The notes: generated by a model not told the origin, from the letters alone. A DNA stretch of 64,000 nucleotides from Antiquaquibacter metalliresistens (GCF_029211225.1 NZ_JARGEM010000002.1:1-64000), one strand, 5' to 3'; shown: positions 53,537-63,053, counted from the stretch's first letter. Program-made: numbers and translations.

Positions 53537-54343
53537 CTACGAGGCGGTGACTGCCCCGGGAGAGCCTTCTCCGCCATCGATCGCCGCGGCGACCACCTTG
53601 GCCATGCGCGGACGGATCACGTGATCGCCGACCGGAACGCGACGCACGGTGACATTGCGCAACTGCTCGATGATGCGCAATCCGGCGGTGGCCAACAGCG
53701 GATCGAGCGTGCCGTAGACGACCTCCACCGGAATGCGCACCGACGAGAGGTCGGCGACCGTGGTCTGCGTCTGGATCGAGTTCTCCAGGGAGAGCATGAA
53801 CGCGCGCCAGTTGCGCTCGGAGACCTCGAGCACGTTCTTGATCGGCGACAGCCTGGCGAGCCCGGCCGCGGCCGCCATGGTGAAGTCCTTGTTGGCGCGC
53901 AGATAGTCGTAGGCGCGCAGGTACAGGTCCATCGTGGTGCGATCGCGCCAATCGCCGACCGCCTGCGGCGCGAGGTATACCGGCGGGCTGACCAGCACCA
54001 GGCGGGTGAGTCGTCGCTGGTACTGGGCGGCGTAGCGGGTCGCGATGATCGATCCCATGGAGTGCCCGACGAGCACGAAGGGCGTGCGCAACTTGAGACC
54101 GTCGATCGTGCGGGCGACGGCGGCGACGTGCTCGTCGATGGTGTAGTTCGCGGTCTCGGGGGCCGGGGATGCGCCGAAACCCAGCAGGTCGATCGCGATC
54201 ACGCGGTGCCGAGCCTCGATGAGCGGCGCGAGGAACTGGAAGGTGACCGACGAGGAGGCGATGCCGTGCAGCAGCACGACCGGCGGGCCGCTGCCGGTGT
54301 CGATGGCGACGTGGAGTTTCGGCGCTCGGCTCCACCACCTCAT
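53537..54343 (-). CDS. alpha/beta hydrolase
   Basis: A 268-residue hydrolase. VVLLHGIASSS (oxyanion), nucleophile Ser in LVGHSMGSI, Asp in YGTLDPL and His in PVGDHVIRP form the expected triad. It is about half identical by eye to the hydrolase at 36650-37429. It precedes the aldo/keto reductase by nine bases on the same strand, giving a hydrolase-AKR-MFS run. HGNPT-type motifs of OleB/dehalogenases are absent. Confidence 0.9.
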   Translation of the reverse strand: MRWWSRAPKLHVAIDTGSGPPVVLLHGIASSSVTFQFLAPLIEARHRVIAIDLLGFGASPAPETANYTIDEHVAAVARTIDGLKLRTPFVLVGHSMGSIIATRYAAQYQRRLTRLVLVSPPVYLAPQAVGDWRDRTTMDLYLRAYDYLRANKDFTMAAAAGLARLSPIKNVLEVSERNWRAFMLSLENSIQTQTTVADLSSVRIPVEVVYGTLDPLLATAGLRIIEQLRNVTVRRVPVGDHVIRPRMAKVVAAAIDGGEGSPGAVTAS

Positions 54344-54431
54344 GCGGAGAGCATAGCGAGCGCGCGGACTCGGTGATCGAGCGCGTCGAGTTCCCGTTGC
54401 GGACCTCGGCGCGGCTCGATCACCGCGGGCG

Positions 54432-54635
54432 TCAGCTCGCGGGGGTCGCGGGCGGCGGGGTCTGGTGCTTGTCGTCGCCGTCGAAGAGGTCCTTGACGTC
54501 CTCCGCCTTGTCCTTCGCGAAGTCCGCGACATCCTCGGCCTTGTCCTTGATGAACTCGCCGGCATCGCCCGCGACGTCCTTGACCTTGTCGATGCCCTCG
54601 GCGATGTTCTCCTTGGCGTCGTCGATGAATCCCAT
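54432..54635 (-). CDS. small charged amphipathic protein (MGFIDDAK type)
   Basis: A 67-residue protein beginning MGFIDDAKENIAEGIDKVKD, rich in Lys, Asp, Glu and Ala in a pattern of amphipathic helices with 11-residue-like periodicity (EFIKDKAEDVADFAKDKAED), ending in a short Pro-rich tail. AAGGAG lies seven bases before the ATG. It resembles small actinobacterial proteins annotated as MT0933-like antitoxins or CsbD/LEA-like stress proteins; I cannot choose. A second protein with the same opening is 74 bases away on the same strand. Confidence 0.75.
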   Translation of the reverse strand: MGFIDDAKENIAEGIDKVKDVAGDAGEFIKDKAEDVADFAKDKAEDVKDLFDGDDKHQTPPPATPAS

Positions 54636-54708
54636 GCTGCACTCCTTCGTCTGGATTGCGGCGAAACCGCCGACAGCACCGAGGATAGCGGCCCAGCCGC
54701 GCGATGAC

Positions 54709-54903
54709 TCAGTCGCGCAGAGACTCCTTGTAGTCGTTCTTCGCCTTGGTCGCATCGCGTTCCGCCTCGGCCCGCTTGACCTCGGCGTCGGCCTTCATCT
54801 CGTCGACCTTGTCGCTGACCCGCTCCTTGGTGTCGTCCACGGCCTCGCCGATCTTCTTGCCGGTGGCCTCCGCAGCGTCCTTGGCGTCGTCCATGAATCC
54901 CAT
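54709..54903 (-). CDS. small charged amphipathic protein (MGFMDDAK type)
   Basis: A 64-residue protein beginning MGFMDDAKDAAEATGKKIGE, then KERVSDKVDEMKADAEVKRA. It is almost entirely helical and highly charged, with no Cys, Trp or Pro. CAGGAG lies a few bases before the ATG. It shares its first eight residues (one change) with the neighbouring small protein and looks like a diverged tandem copy. A stress-protective (LEA-like) or antitoxin-like role is possible; no toxin gene is next to it. Confidence 0.78.
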   Translation of the reverse strand: MGFMDDAKDAAEATGKKIGEAVDDTKERVSDKVDEMKADAEVKRAEAERDATKAKNDYKESLRD

Positions 54904-55078
54904 GTCGTACTCCTGTCAACGTTCGGCGGGTGTCTCCCGCACCCCTTCGACGCTACGCCGCGACATCCCTGGCTCAAGGGGCTTGACGTACGGCGCGGAG
55001 ACGGCAACACACCGTGACGCCCGAATCGTGACAAACGTTGGGCTGTGCCGACGGCCCGGCGTGGCTAGCGTGGTGGCC

Positions 55079-55954
55079 ATGAGGCGCATATTCAGCATCA
55101 CCACAGCACTCGCGATCACCGCGATCGCACTCACGGGCTGCGTTGCTAGCGGCGGCAGCATGTCGGACTCCCCGGCCATCCAGTCCGAGTCCGGGGTCGG
55201 CGCACCGGAGCCGCTCGCCGGCGATTCGAGCGAGATCGGCGGCGACGTCGTCGATCGACAGGTCATCACCACCGGGTGGGTCACGATCGTCGTGGACGAG
55301 CCCACGGATGCCGCGACCGAGGCCGTGCGCATCGTCGAGTCGTCCGGGGGCCGCATTGACGGCCGCACCGAGGTCGCACCGGCCGACGGCGACCGGGGTA
55401 GCGCGACGCTGACGCTGCGGGTGCCCGCCGCGTCCCTCACCGCGACGCTCGACAAGCTGCGCGAGCTCGGCGACGTGCGGGAGATCTCGTTGAACTCCTC
55501 CGACGTCACCATGCAGAGCCAGGACCTCGAGGCCCGCATCACGGCGCTGCAGGCATCCGTCGACCGGCTGCTGGCACTGCTGCCGACCGCGACGGACACG
55601 CAGGCGCTGGTCGCCCTCGAGACGGCGCTCTCCGAACGGCAGGCGGAGCTGGAGTCGCTCAAGGCGCAACAGCGCTACCTCGACGACCAGGTGAGCATGT
55701 CCACGATCACGCTCTCGCTGGTCTCCATCGCCGATGCGCCCGTGGACGAGCCGAACACCTTCCTCTCCGGGGTGATCGCGGGCTGGAACGCGTTCGTCGC
55801 CTTCTTCGCCGGTCTGCTCGTCGCACTCGGGGTGCTGTTGCCGTGGCTGGCGCTCGCGGGGCTCATCACGCTCGTAATCGTCCTGCTCGTGCGCCGGGCG
55901 CGGCGGAAGGCGGAGAAGCCCGCGCCGACCGGGGTCGACGCACCGAAGGCGTAG
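55079..55954 (+). CDS. DUF4349 lipoprotein
   Basis: A 291-residue lipoprotein. The signal peptide ends in the lipobox ALTGC (C21). The DUF4349 domain spans about 60-240 (TTGWVTIVVDEPTDAATE, RVPAASLTATLDKLRELGDV, then a coiled region ALETALSERQAELESLKAQQ). A hydrophobic stretch at about 245-280 and a basic tail RRARRKAEK follow, so it is anchored at both ends with the domain outside. The function of DUF4349 is unknown. A TAGCGT box at 55066-55071 is seven bases before the ATG (leaderless). Confidence 0.9.
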   Translation: MRRIFSITTALAITAIALTGCVASGGSMSDSPAIQSESGVGAPEPLAGDSSEIGGDVVDRQVITTGWVTIVVDEPTDAATEAVRIVESSGGRIDGRTEVAPADGDRGSATLTLRVPAASLTATLDKLRELGDVREISLNSSDVTMQSQDLEARITALQASVDRLLALLPTATDTQALVALETALSERQAELESLKAQQRYLDDQVSMSTITLSLVSIADAPVDEPNTFLSGVIAGWNAFVAFFAGLLVALGVLLPWLALAGLITLVIVLLVRRARRKAEKPAPTGVDAPKA

Positions 55955-55957
55955 GAA

Positions 55958-56722
55958 CTAGCCGGGGAGGCGCATCCGCTGAGTCAGGCGGTGCGCCTCC
56001 TCGAGCAGCAGCCGGCCGAGTGCGGGTCGGCGATCGTCGCGGAACCGGGACTCGATCCCGGTGATCGACAGGGCCCACGTCGGCTGGTCCTTCGCATCGA
56101 AGACCGCGGCGCCCATGCCCCAGCTGCCCTCCAGGATGCGGCCGGGATTGAGCGAGCACCCGGCCTGCCGGGTGCGTTCGAGCAGGTCGAGCACGTGGGC
56201 GTCGTCGTGCTGAGGCCCGAAGCCGGCGCGACGCTCGCGGGTGTCGTCCAGGGCGCGCTGGAGCTCGTCCGGCGGCAGGAAGGCGGCGATCGCGAGCCCC
56301 GCCGTACCGACGCCCAGCGGGAAACGCGCGCCGACGTGCAGCACGAAGGATCGCACCGGAAAGCTGCCCTCCTCCCGCAGCAGGCACACCACCTCGGCGC
56401 CGCGCCGCACCGAGAGGAACGCGCTCTCGCCCGTCTCGTCGGCGAGCCGCTGCAGGCTCGGACGGGCGGCATCCTCCACCGCGTAGCGCTCCTGGGCGAT
56501 CAGCCCCATCAGGAACATCTCCGGCCCCAGCACCCAGTGGCGCCCGTCCGCCGCACGGTCGACGAGCCCCTCCGCCGCGAGCGAGCTCAGCAGGCGGTGC
56601 ACCGTGGGTCGGGTGAGGGCGGAGCGCTCGACCAGGGCTCGGGTCGAGGCCCCGTCGGTCTCCTCGGCGATGAGCTTGAGCAGTTGCGCCACCCGCTCCA
56701 CAACCTGCGACCCCTCAGCCAT
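55958..56722 (-). CDS. IclR family transcriptional regulator
   Basis: A 254-residue IclR protein. The winged helix spans about 10-65 ([20 protein letters not shown], then [15 protein letters not shown]), and the ligand-binding domain from 80 to 250 has [14 protein letters not shown] and [11 protein letters not shown]. It is divergent from the CoA-transferase/thiolase operon and most likely controls it. A CATAAT box (56734-56729) is six bases before the ATG, so the mRNA is probably leaderless; the upstream longer frame runs through this promoter and is rejected. Confidence 0.92.
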   Translation of the reverse strand: MAEGSQVVERVAQLLKLIAEETDGASTRALVERSALTRPTVHRLLSSLAAEGLVDRAADGRHWVLGPEMFLMGLIAQERYAVEDAARPSLQRLADETGESAFLSVRRGAEVVCLLREEGSFPVRSFVLHVGARFPLGVGTAGLAIAAFLPPDELQRALDDTRERRAGFGPQHDDAHVLDLLERTRQAGCSLNPGRILEGSWGMGAAVFDAKDQPTWALSITGIESRFRDDRRPALGRLLLEEAHRLTQRMRLPG

Positions 56723-56796
56723 GCTCACATTATGGACAACTTGCGGCGCGGCGTCCACGATTCGAGATCGGATTGACCGAATCTCTGGGGCAGAGC

Positions 56797-56824
56797 TAGC
56801 CTCCGAGTGTCCACAAGGCGGACA
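56797..56824 (+). promoter_or_regulatory. scoAB promoter with TGTCC-N7-GGACA palindrome
   Basis: A TAGCCT -10 box (56797-56802) is followed by the inverted repeat TGTCC-ACAAGGC-GGACA at 56808-56824, which covers the expected transcription start. A second, wider repeat GATTCG-N13-CGAATC lies at 56759-56783 just upstream. Either could be the IclR site. Confidence 0.45.
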
Positions 56825-56841
56825 GCGATCGAGGAGGATGC

Positions 56842-57555
56842 GTGTCCAAACTGCGTTCGAGCGCGGCGGAGTCCCTGGAGGGGCTGCTGCGCGACGGCAT
56901 GACGCTCGCCGTCGGCGGCTTCGGCCTGAGCGGGAACCCGAGCGATCTCATCGAGGCGGTGCGGGACTCCGGAGTGAAGGACCTCACGGTCGTCTCCAAC
57001 AACATGGGCGTCGACGGACAGGGGCTCGGCCTGCTCATCGAGGCCGGCCAGGTGCGCAAGGTGATCGCCTCCTACGTCGGGGAGAACAAGCTCTTCGCGG
57101 AGCAGTACCTCGCCGGCACGCTGGAGGTCGAGTTCGCACCGCAGGGCACGCTCGCCGAGCGATTGCGGGCGGGTGGTGCGGGCATCCCGGGCTTCTACAC
57201 CGCCACGGGTGTCGGAACGCTCGTGGCCGAGGGCAAGCCGCAGGCCGAGTTCGACGGTCGCAGCTACATCCTCGAGCGCGGCATCGTCGCCGACCTCGCG
57301 CTCGTGAAGGCGCACCGCGCCGACCCGGAGGGCAACCTCGTCTACCGATACACGGCTCGCAACTTCAACCCGCTGGTGGCCACCGCCGGCCGGGTGACGG
57401 TGGCCGAGGTCGAGGAACTCGTCGGGCTCGGGGACATCGACCCGAACGTGGTGGTGACCCCCGGCATCTTCGTGCAGCGGCTCGTGGTCTCCAGCGGGCG
57501 GCCCAAGGTGATCGAACAGCGCACCGTGCGCGAGCGGGAAGGGGCGGCGTCATGA
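56842..57555 (+). CDS. 3-oxoacid CoA-transferase subunit A
   Basis: A 237-residue SCOT-type subunit [67 protein letters not shown] and [12 protein letters not shown]. With subunit B it moves CoA between succinyl-CoA and a 3-oxoacid such as acetoacetate or 3-oxoadipate. The sequence fits acetoacetate-type SCOT best. GAGGAGG lies a few bases before the GTG start. Subunit B starts inside its stop codon region (ATGA). Confidence 0.93.
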   Translation: MSKLRSSAAESLEGLLRDGMTLAVGGFGLSGNPSDLIEAVRDSGVKDLTVVSNNMGVDGQGLGLLIEAGQVRKVIASYVGENKLFAEQYLAGTLEVEFAPQGTLAERLRAGGAGIPGFYTATGVGTLVAEGKPQAEFDGRSYILERGIVADLALVKAHRADPEGNLVYRYTARNFNPLVATAGRVTVAEVEELVGLGDIDPNVVVTPGIFVQRLVVSSGRPKVIEQRTVREREGAAS

Positions 57556-58202
57556 CCTGGACGCGCATCGAGATGGCCACCATCGCGGCATCCGAACTCC
57601 ACGACGGCGACTACGTGAACCTCGGCATCGGCATCCCGACGCTCGTCGCCAACTGCCTGCCGCCCGGCGTGAACGTCACGCTGCAGTCCGAGAACGGGCT
57701 GCTGGGCATGGGTCCGTTCCCCTACGAGGGCGAGGAGGACGCCGACCTCATCAACGCCGGCAAGCAGACCGTGACCATCCTGCCCGGCGGCAGCATCTTC
57801 GACTCCGCGACCTCGTTCGGGATGATCCGGGGCGGCCACGTGGCGATCGCGATCCTCGGGGCGCTCGAGGTCGCGGGCAACGGCGACCTCGCCAACTGGA
57901 CCATCCCGGGCAAGCTCGTCAAGGGCATGGGCGGGGCGATGGACCTCGTCGCGGGCACCCCCCGGGTGGTCGTGCTCACCGACCACGTGTCGAAAGACGG
58001 CACCCCCAAGATCGTCGAACGCTGCACCCTGCCGCTGACCGGCGTGGGGGTCGTCGACCGCATCATCAGCGATCAGGCGGTCTTCGACGTCATGCCTGAG
58101 GGCCTGGTGCTGCGCCGCCACGCGGATGATGTGACCATCGATCAGCTGCGCGCCAACACCGGCGCGAGCTTCACGGTAGGACTCGAGGAGGTCGCCGCAT
58201 GA
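57552..58202 (+). CDS. 3-oxoacid CoA-transferase subunit B
   Basis: A 216-residue subunit B. The catalytic Glu is in [12 protein letters not shown] (near residue 46); [13 protein letters not shown] and [14 protein letters not shown] are family blocks. It overlaps subunit A and the thiolase gene by four bases at each end, so all three are made together. Confidence 0.94.
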   Translation: MTWTRIEMATIAASELHDGDYVNLGIGIPTLVANCLPPGVNVTLQSENGLLGMGPFPYEGEEDADLINAGKQTVTILPGGSIFDSATSFGMIRGGHVAIAILGALEVAGNGDLANWTIPGKLVKGMGGAMDLVAGTPRVVVLTDHVSKDGTPKIVERCTLPLTGVGVVDRIISDQAVFDVMPEGLVLRRHADDVTIDQLRANTGASFTVGLEEVAA

Positions 58203-59368
58203 CCACCGTCATCGTCGGGTACGCCCGCACGCCGTTCGTCAAGTTCAACGGGGCGTTCGCCACCATCCCCGCCACGGTGCTCGGCGCGCACGCGATCCGC
58301 GCCGCGCTCACCAGGGCCCAGATCAGCCCGGATGCCGTGCAGCACGTGATCGCCGGGCAGGTGCTGCAGGCGGGGGCGGGCCAGAACCCGGCGCGCCAGT
58401 CGGCCGTCGGCGCGGGCATCCCGATGAGCGTGCCCGCCATCACCGTCAATGCCGTGTGCCTCTCGGGGCTCGAGGCGATCGTCGCAGGCACGCGCCTCAT
58501 CGAGGCTGGCGAGGCCGAGATCGTCGTCGCCGTCGGTCAGGAGTCGATGTCGCTCGCGCCGCACGCATGGTCGGCGCGCGCCGGCAGGAAGTACGGCGCC
58601 ATCGAGTTTCTCGACACCCTCGAGCACGATGGCCTCACCGACGCCTTCGAGCACACATCGATGGGCTCCTCGACGGAGGCGCGCAACGCGGGCCTCGGGC
58701 TCACCCGTGAGGAGCAGGACGCCTGGGCCGCCGCGTCGCACCAGCGGCTCGCGGCATCCGTCGACTTCATCGCCGACGAGATCGAGCCGTTCCCGGTGCC
58801 GGGACGCGGCGAGCCGGTGATCGTGAGCGCCGACGACGGCGGTCGGCCAGACACGACGGTCGAGACCCTCGCGAGGCTGAAGGGGTCGTTCGGCGGCGAC
58901 GGCACGATCACCGCCGGCAACTCCTCGCAGATCACGGATGGTGCGGCGGCCGTCGTGCTCATGGACGAGTCGGCCGCGCGCTCGGCCGGCGTGCCCATCA
59001 TCGCCCGTGTCGTCTCGCACGCCCTGGTCGCCGGTCCCGACGTGTCGCTGCACCGTCAGCCGTCCAACGCGATCGCGGCGGCGCTCGCGAAGACGCCACA
59101 TGGGGCGTCGGACCTCGCCGCGGTCGAGATCAACGAGGCGTTCGCCGCGGTGTCCGTGCAGTCCGTGCGCGATCTGGGGATCGACCCGGCGATCGTCAAC
59201 GCGCACGGCGGCGGCATCGCGCTGGGGCACCCGATCGGCGCGTCGGGTGCCCGGATCGTCGGCCACCTGGCGCGCACGCTCGCCCAGTCTGGGCCGGGCT
59301 CGCTCGGTGCGGCTGCGCTGTGCGGCGGCGGCGGGCAGGGCTCGGCGATCGTCATCGAAGCGGTCTAG
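58199..59368 (+). CDS. acetyl-CoA C-acetyltransferase (thiolase)
   Basis: A 389-residue thiolase. The nucleophile Cys is in [12 protein letters not shown] (near 88), and the C-terminal His and Cys are in HPIGASGAR and CGGGGQGSA. It would split acetoacetyl-CoA made by the CoA-transferase into two acetyl-CoA; a role on 3-oxoadipyl-CoA is the alternative. The usual CGSGL motif reads CLSGL here. It overlaps subunit B by four bases. Confidence 0.94.
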   Translation: MTTVIVGYARTPFVKFNGAFATIPATVLGAHAIRAALTRAQISPDAVQHVIAGQVLQAGAGQNPARQSAVGAGIPMSVPAITVNAVCLSGLEAIVAGTRLIEAGEAEIVVAVGQESMSLAPHAWSARAGRKYGAIEFLDTLEHDGLTDAFEHTSMGSSTEARNAGLGLTREEQDAWAAASHQRLAASVDFIADEIEPFPVPGRGEPVIVSADDGGRPDTTVETLARLKGSFGGDGTITAGNSSQITDGAAAVVLMDESAARSAGVPIIARVVSHALVAGPDVSLHRQPSNAIAAALAKTPHGASDLAAVEINEAFAAVSVQSVRDLGIDPAIVNAHGGGIALGHPIGASGARIVGHLARTLAQSGPGSLGAAALCGGGGQGSAIVIEAV

Positions 59369-59403
59369 GCGGGCCGGCGCGGCCGGGCTCGGGCGGCGCG
59401 ACT

Positions 59404-59445
59404 GGGTCGGCGCGGCCGGGTCGGCGCGGCCGGGTCGGCGCGGCT
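59404..59445. repeat. three tandem copies of a 14-bp GC-rich unit
   Basis: GGGTCGGCGCGGCC is repeated exactly at 59404 and 59418 and with one change at 59432. Degenerate relatives flank it (59379-59403 and 59594-59612). It lies in the 250-base spacer between the convergent thiolase and LLM genes, where I see no coding sequence. Confidence 0.8.
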
Positions 59446-59496
59446 TTGAGCTTCCACGGCGGAGTTCCGCGACACCCGCGGTCGGCCGTTCGACAG

Positions 59497-59532
59497 ACTC
59501 CCGTTCTGAAGGAACTCCTTCACAACGGGAGT
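59497..59532. repeat. third copy of the 36-bp imperfect palindrome
   Basis: The element reads ACTCCCGTTCTGAAGGA, AC, then TCCTTCACAACGGGAGT: a hairpin with one C-C mismatch. It matches the copies at 6088-6123 and 6133-6168. Here it lies between convergent genes, where it could act as a terminator or mRNA end hairpin for both. Confidence 0.8.
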
Positions 59533-59618
59533 GTCCGACGACCGCACGCCTAGACCACGCCCTGCGCAGCGCGAACCCCGGACGCGCCGGGCTCGGGTCG
59601 GCCGGCGCGGCCTCGCCC

Positions 59619-60650
59619 TCAGGCGATCATGTCCTTGACCATCGGCACGACCTCGGAGCCGTAGAGCTCGATCGAGCGCATCATGCGCTCGTGCGGCAGG
59701 GTACCCGCGCTGTACTTGAGGTCGAAGCGCTGGATGCCGAGCGTCGTGATGGTGTTCGCGAGCTTCTTCGCCACCGTCTCCACCGAGCCGAGGTACAACG
59801 ATCCGTTCTCGATCTCGTGTCGGTACTCGTCCTCGGTCGACGGCGGCCAGCCGCGCTCCGCGCCGATCCGGTCGCGCATCGCGCTGTAGTGCGGCCAGAA
59901 CTGCTCGGCGGCCTGCTCGTCGGTGTCCGCGACATACCCGGGCGAATGCACCGCGACCGGCAGGTCGGGCTGCTCGAGCTGGGTGAGCGCACGATGGAAC
60001 AGGTCCACGTACGGCGCGAAGCGCTCGGGCGCGCCGCCGATGATCGCGAGCACGAGGGGCAGACCGTAGCGCGCCGCGCGCACCACCGACTCGGGGCTGC
60101 CGCCGACGCCGATCCAGGTGGGGATGCGACCACCCTCGGTGTGCGGATAGACGCTCTGCTGCGTCAGCGGCGAGCGCAGCGCGCCCTGCCAGGTCACCGG
60201 CTGCTCCTTGAGCAGTTGGGCGAACAGATCGAGCTTCTCCTCGAACAGCTGCTCGTACTGGGCCAGATCGAGCCCGAAGAGCGGGAACGACTCGGTGAAC
60301 GAGCCGCGCCCGAGGATCACCTCGGCGCGGCCGTTGGAGAGGGCATCCACCGTCGCGAAACGTTGGAACACGCGCACGGGCTCGTCCGAACTCAGCACCG
60401 TGACCGCGGAACCCAGGTGGATGCGCTTGGTCGCCGTCGCCAGTCCCGCGAGCACCACCTCCGGTGCGGAGACGGCGAAGTCCTCACGATGGTGCTCCCC
60501 GACCCCGAAGAAGTCGAGGCCGAGCTCGTCGGCGAGCACACCCTCGGCCACGAGGTTGCGAATCACCTGCGCCTGGGTCACCGGCGAGCCGTCTAGACCG
60601 ACGGTGACGTCGCCGAAGGTGTCGAGTCCGAATTCGACCTGCTGTGTCAT
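59619..60650 (-). CDS. LLM-class flavin-dependent oxidoreductase
   Basis: A 343-residue luciferase-like monooxygenase: FFGVGEHHREDFAVSAPEV near residue 47, RIHLGSAVTVLSSDEPVRV, VILGRGSFTESFPLFG and PTWIGVGGSPES. It uses FMNH2 or F420; the substrate is unknown. AGAGGG lies four bases before the ATG. A palindrome at 60670-60684 is just upstream. Confidence 0.92.
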   Translation of the reverse strand: MTQQVEFGLDTFGDVTVGLDGSPVTQAQVIRNLVAEGVLADELGLDFFGVGEHHREDFAVSAPEVVLAGLATATKRIHLGSAVTVLSSDEPVRVFQRFATVDALSNGRAEVILGRGSFTESFPLFGLDLAQYEQLFEEKLDLFAQLLKEQPVTWQGALRSPLTQQSVYPHTEGGRIPTWIGVGGSPESVVRAARYGLPLVLAIIGGAPERFAPYVDLFHRALTQLEQPDLPVAVHSPGYVADTDEQAAEQFWPHYSAMRDRIGAERGWPPSTEDEYRHEIENGSLYLGSVETVAKKLANTITTLGIQRFDLKYSAGTLPHERMMRSIELYGSEVVPMVKDMIA

Positions 60651-60669
60651 GGTGCCCTCTCAGTCCATG

Positions 60670-60684
60670 TGAACGCATGGTTCA
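60670..60684 (-). promoter_or_regulatory. TGAAC-GCATG-GTTCA palindrome upstream of the LLM gene
   Basis: A perfect 5+5 inverted repeat with a five-base centre lies 20 bases before the ATG of the LLM oxidoreductase. It could be an operator, but no regulator gene is adjacent. Confidence 0.3.
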
Positions 60685-60775
60685 ACCGGGCAGCGTCGGA
60701 CCCTATTCCCCGGATGCCGCGAACAGCCGACTCGACTGCCGCAGCACCAGCGCCGCCGAGGCCGTGGCATCCCCT

Positions 60776-61492
60776 TCAACGAGCGGCCTTCAACCCGAGG
60801 TAGTGCCGCCGGGTCTCGGGGTCGAACTTCTCGATCGCGTAGCGCAGGGCGGTGCGCGGCATGGTCGCGGCGTGGGCGTCGAGGAAGGCCGCCAGCCGGG
60901 CGGGATCCGCGGTGCCGACGTCGCGCAGCATCCAGCCGACCGCCTTGTGGATGAGGTCGTGCTTGTCGCCCAGGAGCAGCTCGGCGATCGCGATGGCGTC
61001 GTCGGTCTGCCCGGCCCGGATGAAGGTCCAGCAGCTGACCATGGCGGTGCGCCGTTCCCACAGGTTCTGCGAACGCGCGAGGCGGTAGAGGATGTCGCGC
61101 GGCTTGTCGAGCAGGTAGCCGCCGATCACCGAGCGGCACGCGATGTCCACCAGATCCCAGTTGTTGATGCGGTCGTGGCGACGCAGGTACAGCTCGTAGA
61201 GCTCGGTGCGTCGCGCCTCGGTGGTCGTCTTGCGGCGCGCCTCCTGATGCATGATGGCCAGCGCCGTCGTGCGCGCCTCGTGGTACTCGCTCTCGAGCAG
61301 TCGCTCGAGCTCGGACACCGGCATGCCGAGGTTGCGCTTGGCGAGGCTCGTCACAGTCGTGAGGTTCAGCCCCAAGAAACGGTCGCCCTCGCCATACTCC
61401 CCCGGTCCCGTCTTGAAGTAGCGCGCCGACTTCGCGGCCTCCTCGGGGGATGCCGCGGCCACCAGCTCGGCGAGCACCTCGTCCGCGGTCAC
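60776..61492 (-). CDS. DNA alkylation repair protein (AlkD/HEAT-like)
   Basis: A 238-residue all-helical HEAT-repeat protein of the AlkD family. It includes SARYFKTGPGEYGEGDRFLG, NNWDLVDIACRSVIGGYL (with the conserved WD), KAVGWMLRDVG and RTALRYAIEKF. AlkD removes 3- and 7-alkylated bases. The GTG at 61492 overlaps the stop of the ABC ATPase gene by four bases, so it is the last gene of the exporter operon, an unusual pairing. Confidence 0.9.
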   Translation of the reverse strand: MTADEVLAELVAAASPEEAAKSARYFKTGPGEYGEGDRFLGLNLTTVTSLAKRNLGMPVSELERLLESEYHEARTTALAIMHQEARRKTTTEARRTELYELYLRRHDRINNWDLVDIACRSVIGGYLLDKPRDILYRLARSQNLWERRTAMVSCWTFIRAGQTDDAIAIAELLLGDKHDLIHKAVGWMLRDVGTADPARLAAFLDAHAATMPRTALRYAIEKFDPETRRHYLGLKAAR

Positions 61493-62184
61493 GACGCATC
61501 CGCAACGTGTCGGCCGTGGCGGCTGAGGTGTCCATCGTGGATTTCCAGCACCCGATCGGCTCGCTCGGCCATCCGAGGATCATGGGTGGAGACGATGGCG
61601 CCGACCCCCTCGGTGTGCACGAGGGAGGCGATCAGGTCCATCATCGTCGCCGCCGTGCCGCTGTCGAGCTGCCCGGTCGGCTCGTCGGCGATGAGCAGCC
61701 CGGGTCGGTTCGCGAGTGCACGAGCGATGCCCACCCGCTGCTGCTGGCCGCCGGAGAGCTCATAGGGTCGCTGCTCGGCGTGCTTGGCGAGCCCGACCAG
61801 TTCCAGCAGTGCCCGCACGCGTTCGTCGCGTGCGGCCGGATCCATGCCGACGATGCGCATGGGCACCTCCACGTTCTCGGCCGCCGAGAGCACCGGGATC
61901 AGCCCGAAGGACTGGAAGACGTAGCCGAGCTCGACCTGGCGTACGCGCGCGAGTTCGTCCTCACCCATCTCGGTGAGATCGCGGTCGCCCAGCAGCACCC
62001 GCCCGGCGGTCGGACGGTCGAGTCCCCCGAGCAGGTTCAGCAGCGTCGTCTTGCCGGAGCCGGACGGGCCCCGCAGCACGACCAGCTCACCGGCTGCGAC
62101 CTCGAGCGTGGCATCCGTGAGCGCGTGTACGGCCGTCTCGCCGGAGCCGAAGACGCGACTCAGTCCCTCCGCGCGAATGATCAC
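61489..62184 (-). CDS. ABC transporter ATP-binding protein (MacB/LolD type)
   Basis: A 231-residue ATPase. Walker A is GPSGSGKTT, the signature is LSGGQQQRVGIARAL, Walker B is LLIADEPTGQLD and the H-loop is IVSTHDPRMA. It would drive the FtsX-like permease encoded two genes upstream. Its GTG at 62184 overlaps the stop of a second ATPase gene by four bases. Confidence 0.93.
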   Translation of the reverse strand: MIIRAEGLSRVFGSGETAVHALTDATLEVAAGELVVLRGPSGSGKTTLLNLLGGLDRPTAGRVLLGDRDLTEMGEDELARVRQVELGYVFQSFGLIPVLSAAENVEVPMRIVGMDPAARDERVRALLELVGLAKHAEQRPYELSGGQQQRVGIARALANRPGLLIADEPTGQLDSGTAATMMDLIASLVHTEGVGAIVSTHDPRMAERADRVLEIHDGHLSRHGRHVADAS

Positions 62185-63053
62185 GACTCGCTCCCTTCCG
62201 TCGGGTAGACCTCGACGCGATCGTCCTCGAGCGCGAGGCGCACACGGTCCTTCATGGCCAGGCTCGTGATGTAGTCCTGCGGCAGCTGCAGGCGACCGAC
62301 GCGGTCGAGCACCGCGAACTCCTCGGCCACGTGCTGCTCCCGGCCGTGCTCGTCGAGCTCGGTGCGCCGCAGCACCTCGGTGGAGGTGCGACCGTCTCGG
62401 ATCTGCACGGTGCGGCGCACGTGACCGGAGACGCTCGGATCGTGGGTGACGATGAGTGTGGTGACCCCGAGCTCTTCGTTGACGGCCCGCATCACCTCGA
62501 GCACGCTCGCCGAGGTCGCCTCGTCGAGCTCGCCCGTCGGCTCGTCGGCGAGCAGCACCTCCGGCTCGTTGGCGAGGGCGACCGCGATCGCGACGCGCTG
62601 CTGCTCTCCCCCCGACATCGCGGCCGGCACGCGATCGCGCACGTGCGCGACGCCGAGCAGGTCGAGCAGGCCTGCGATGCGCGGGGTTCTGCCCTTGGTG
62701 CCGGCAACCGACATGGCCAGCTCGAGGTTCTCGGCGGCGGTCAAGTAGGGCAGCAGGTTCCGGGTGGTCTGCTGCCACACGAATCCGACGGTGTGACGTC
62801 GATAGCGGATGCGTTCGCGCCCGGTCATCGTCAGCAGATCATGCCCGGCCACCGAGGCCGCGCCCGCCGTGGGCACGTCGAGTCCGGAAAGGATGGTCAG
62901 CAGCGTCGACTTGCCCGAGCCGCTCGCCCCGACGAGCGCGATGAGCTCGCCGCGGTCGACGCGCAGATCGAGTCCCTGCAGCGCTTGCACCTCGACGCCC
63001 TGCGCGACGAAGATGCGCACCAGATCGGTGCAGAGGATGTGCGGTGTCGCCAT
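62181..63053 (-). CDS. ABC transporter ATP-binding protein (MacB/LolD type) with C-terminal extension
   Basis: A 290-residue ATPase. Walker A is GASGSGKST, the signature is MSGGEQQRVAIAVAL and Walker B is VLLADEPTGELD. About 65 residues follow the ATPase core (from IRDGRTSTEVLRR), including VGRLQLPQDYITSL, which looks like an added swapped-hairpin or regulatory segment. The start ATG overlaps the permease stop by one base (TGATG). Two different ATPases next to one permease suggests a heteromeric pump. Confidence 0.92.
   Translation of the reverse strand: MATPHILCTDLVRIFVAQGVEVQALQGLDLRVDRGELIALVGASGSGKSTLLTILSGLDVPTAGAASVAGHDLLTMTGRERIRYRRHTVGFVWQQTTRNLLPYLTAAENLELAMSVAGTKGRTPRIAGLLDLLGVAHVRDRVPAAMSGGEQQRVAIAVALANEPEVLLADEPTGELDEATSASVLEVMRAVNEELGVTTLIVTHDPSVSGHVRRTVQIRDGRTSTEVLRRTELDEHGREQHVAEEFAVLDRVGRLQLPQDYITSLAMKDRVRLALEDDRVEVYPTEGSES

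Noticed and set aside
53537-54343. Alpha/beta hydrolases as the missing OleB
   Set aside because: Both hydrolases (also 36650-37429) have ordinary GHSMG nucleophile elbows and Ser triads. OleB belongs to the haloalkane-dehalogenase type with an Asp nucleophile, and neither gene is near the lipid cluster.
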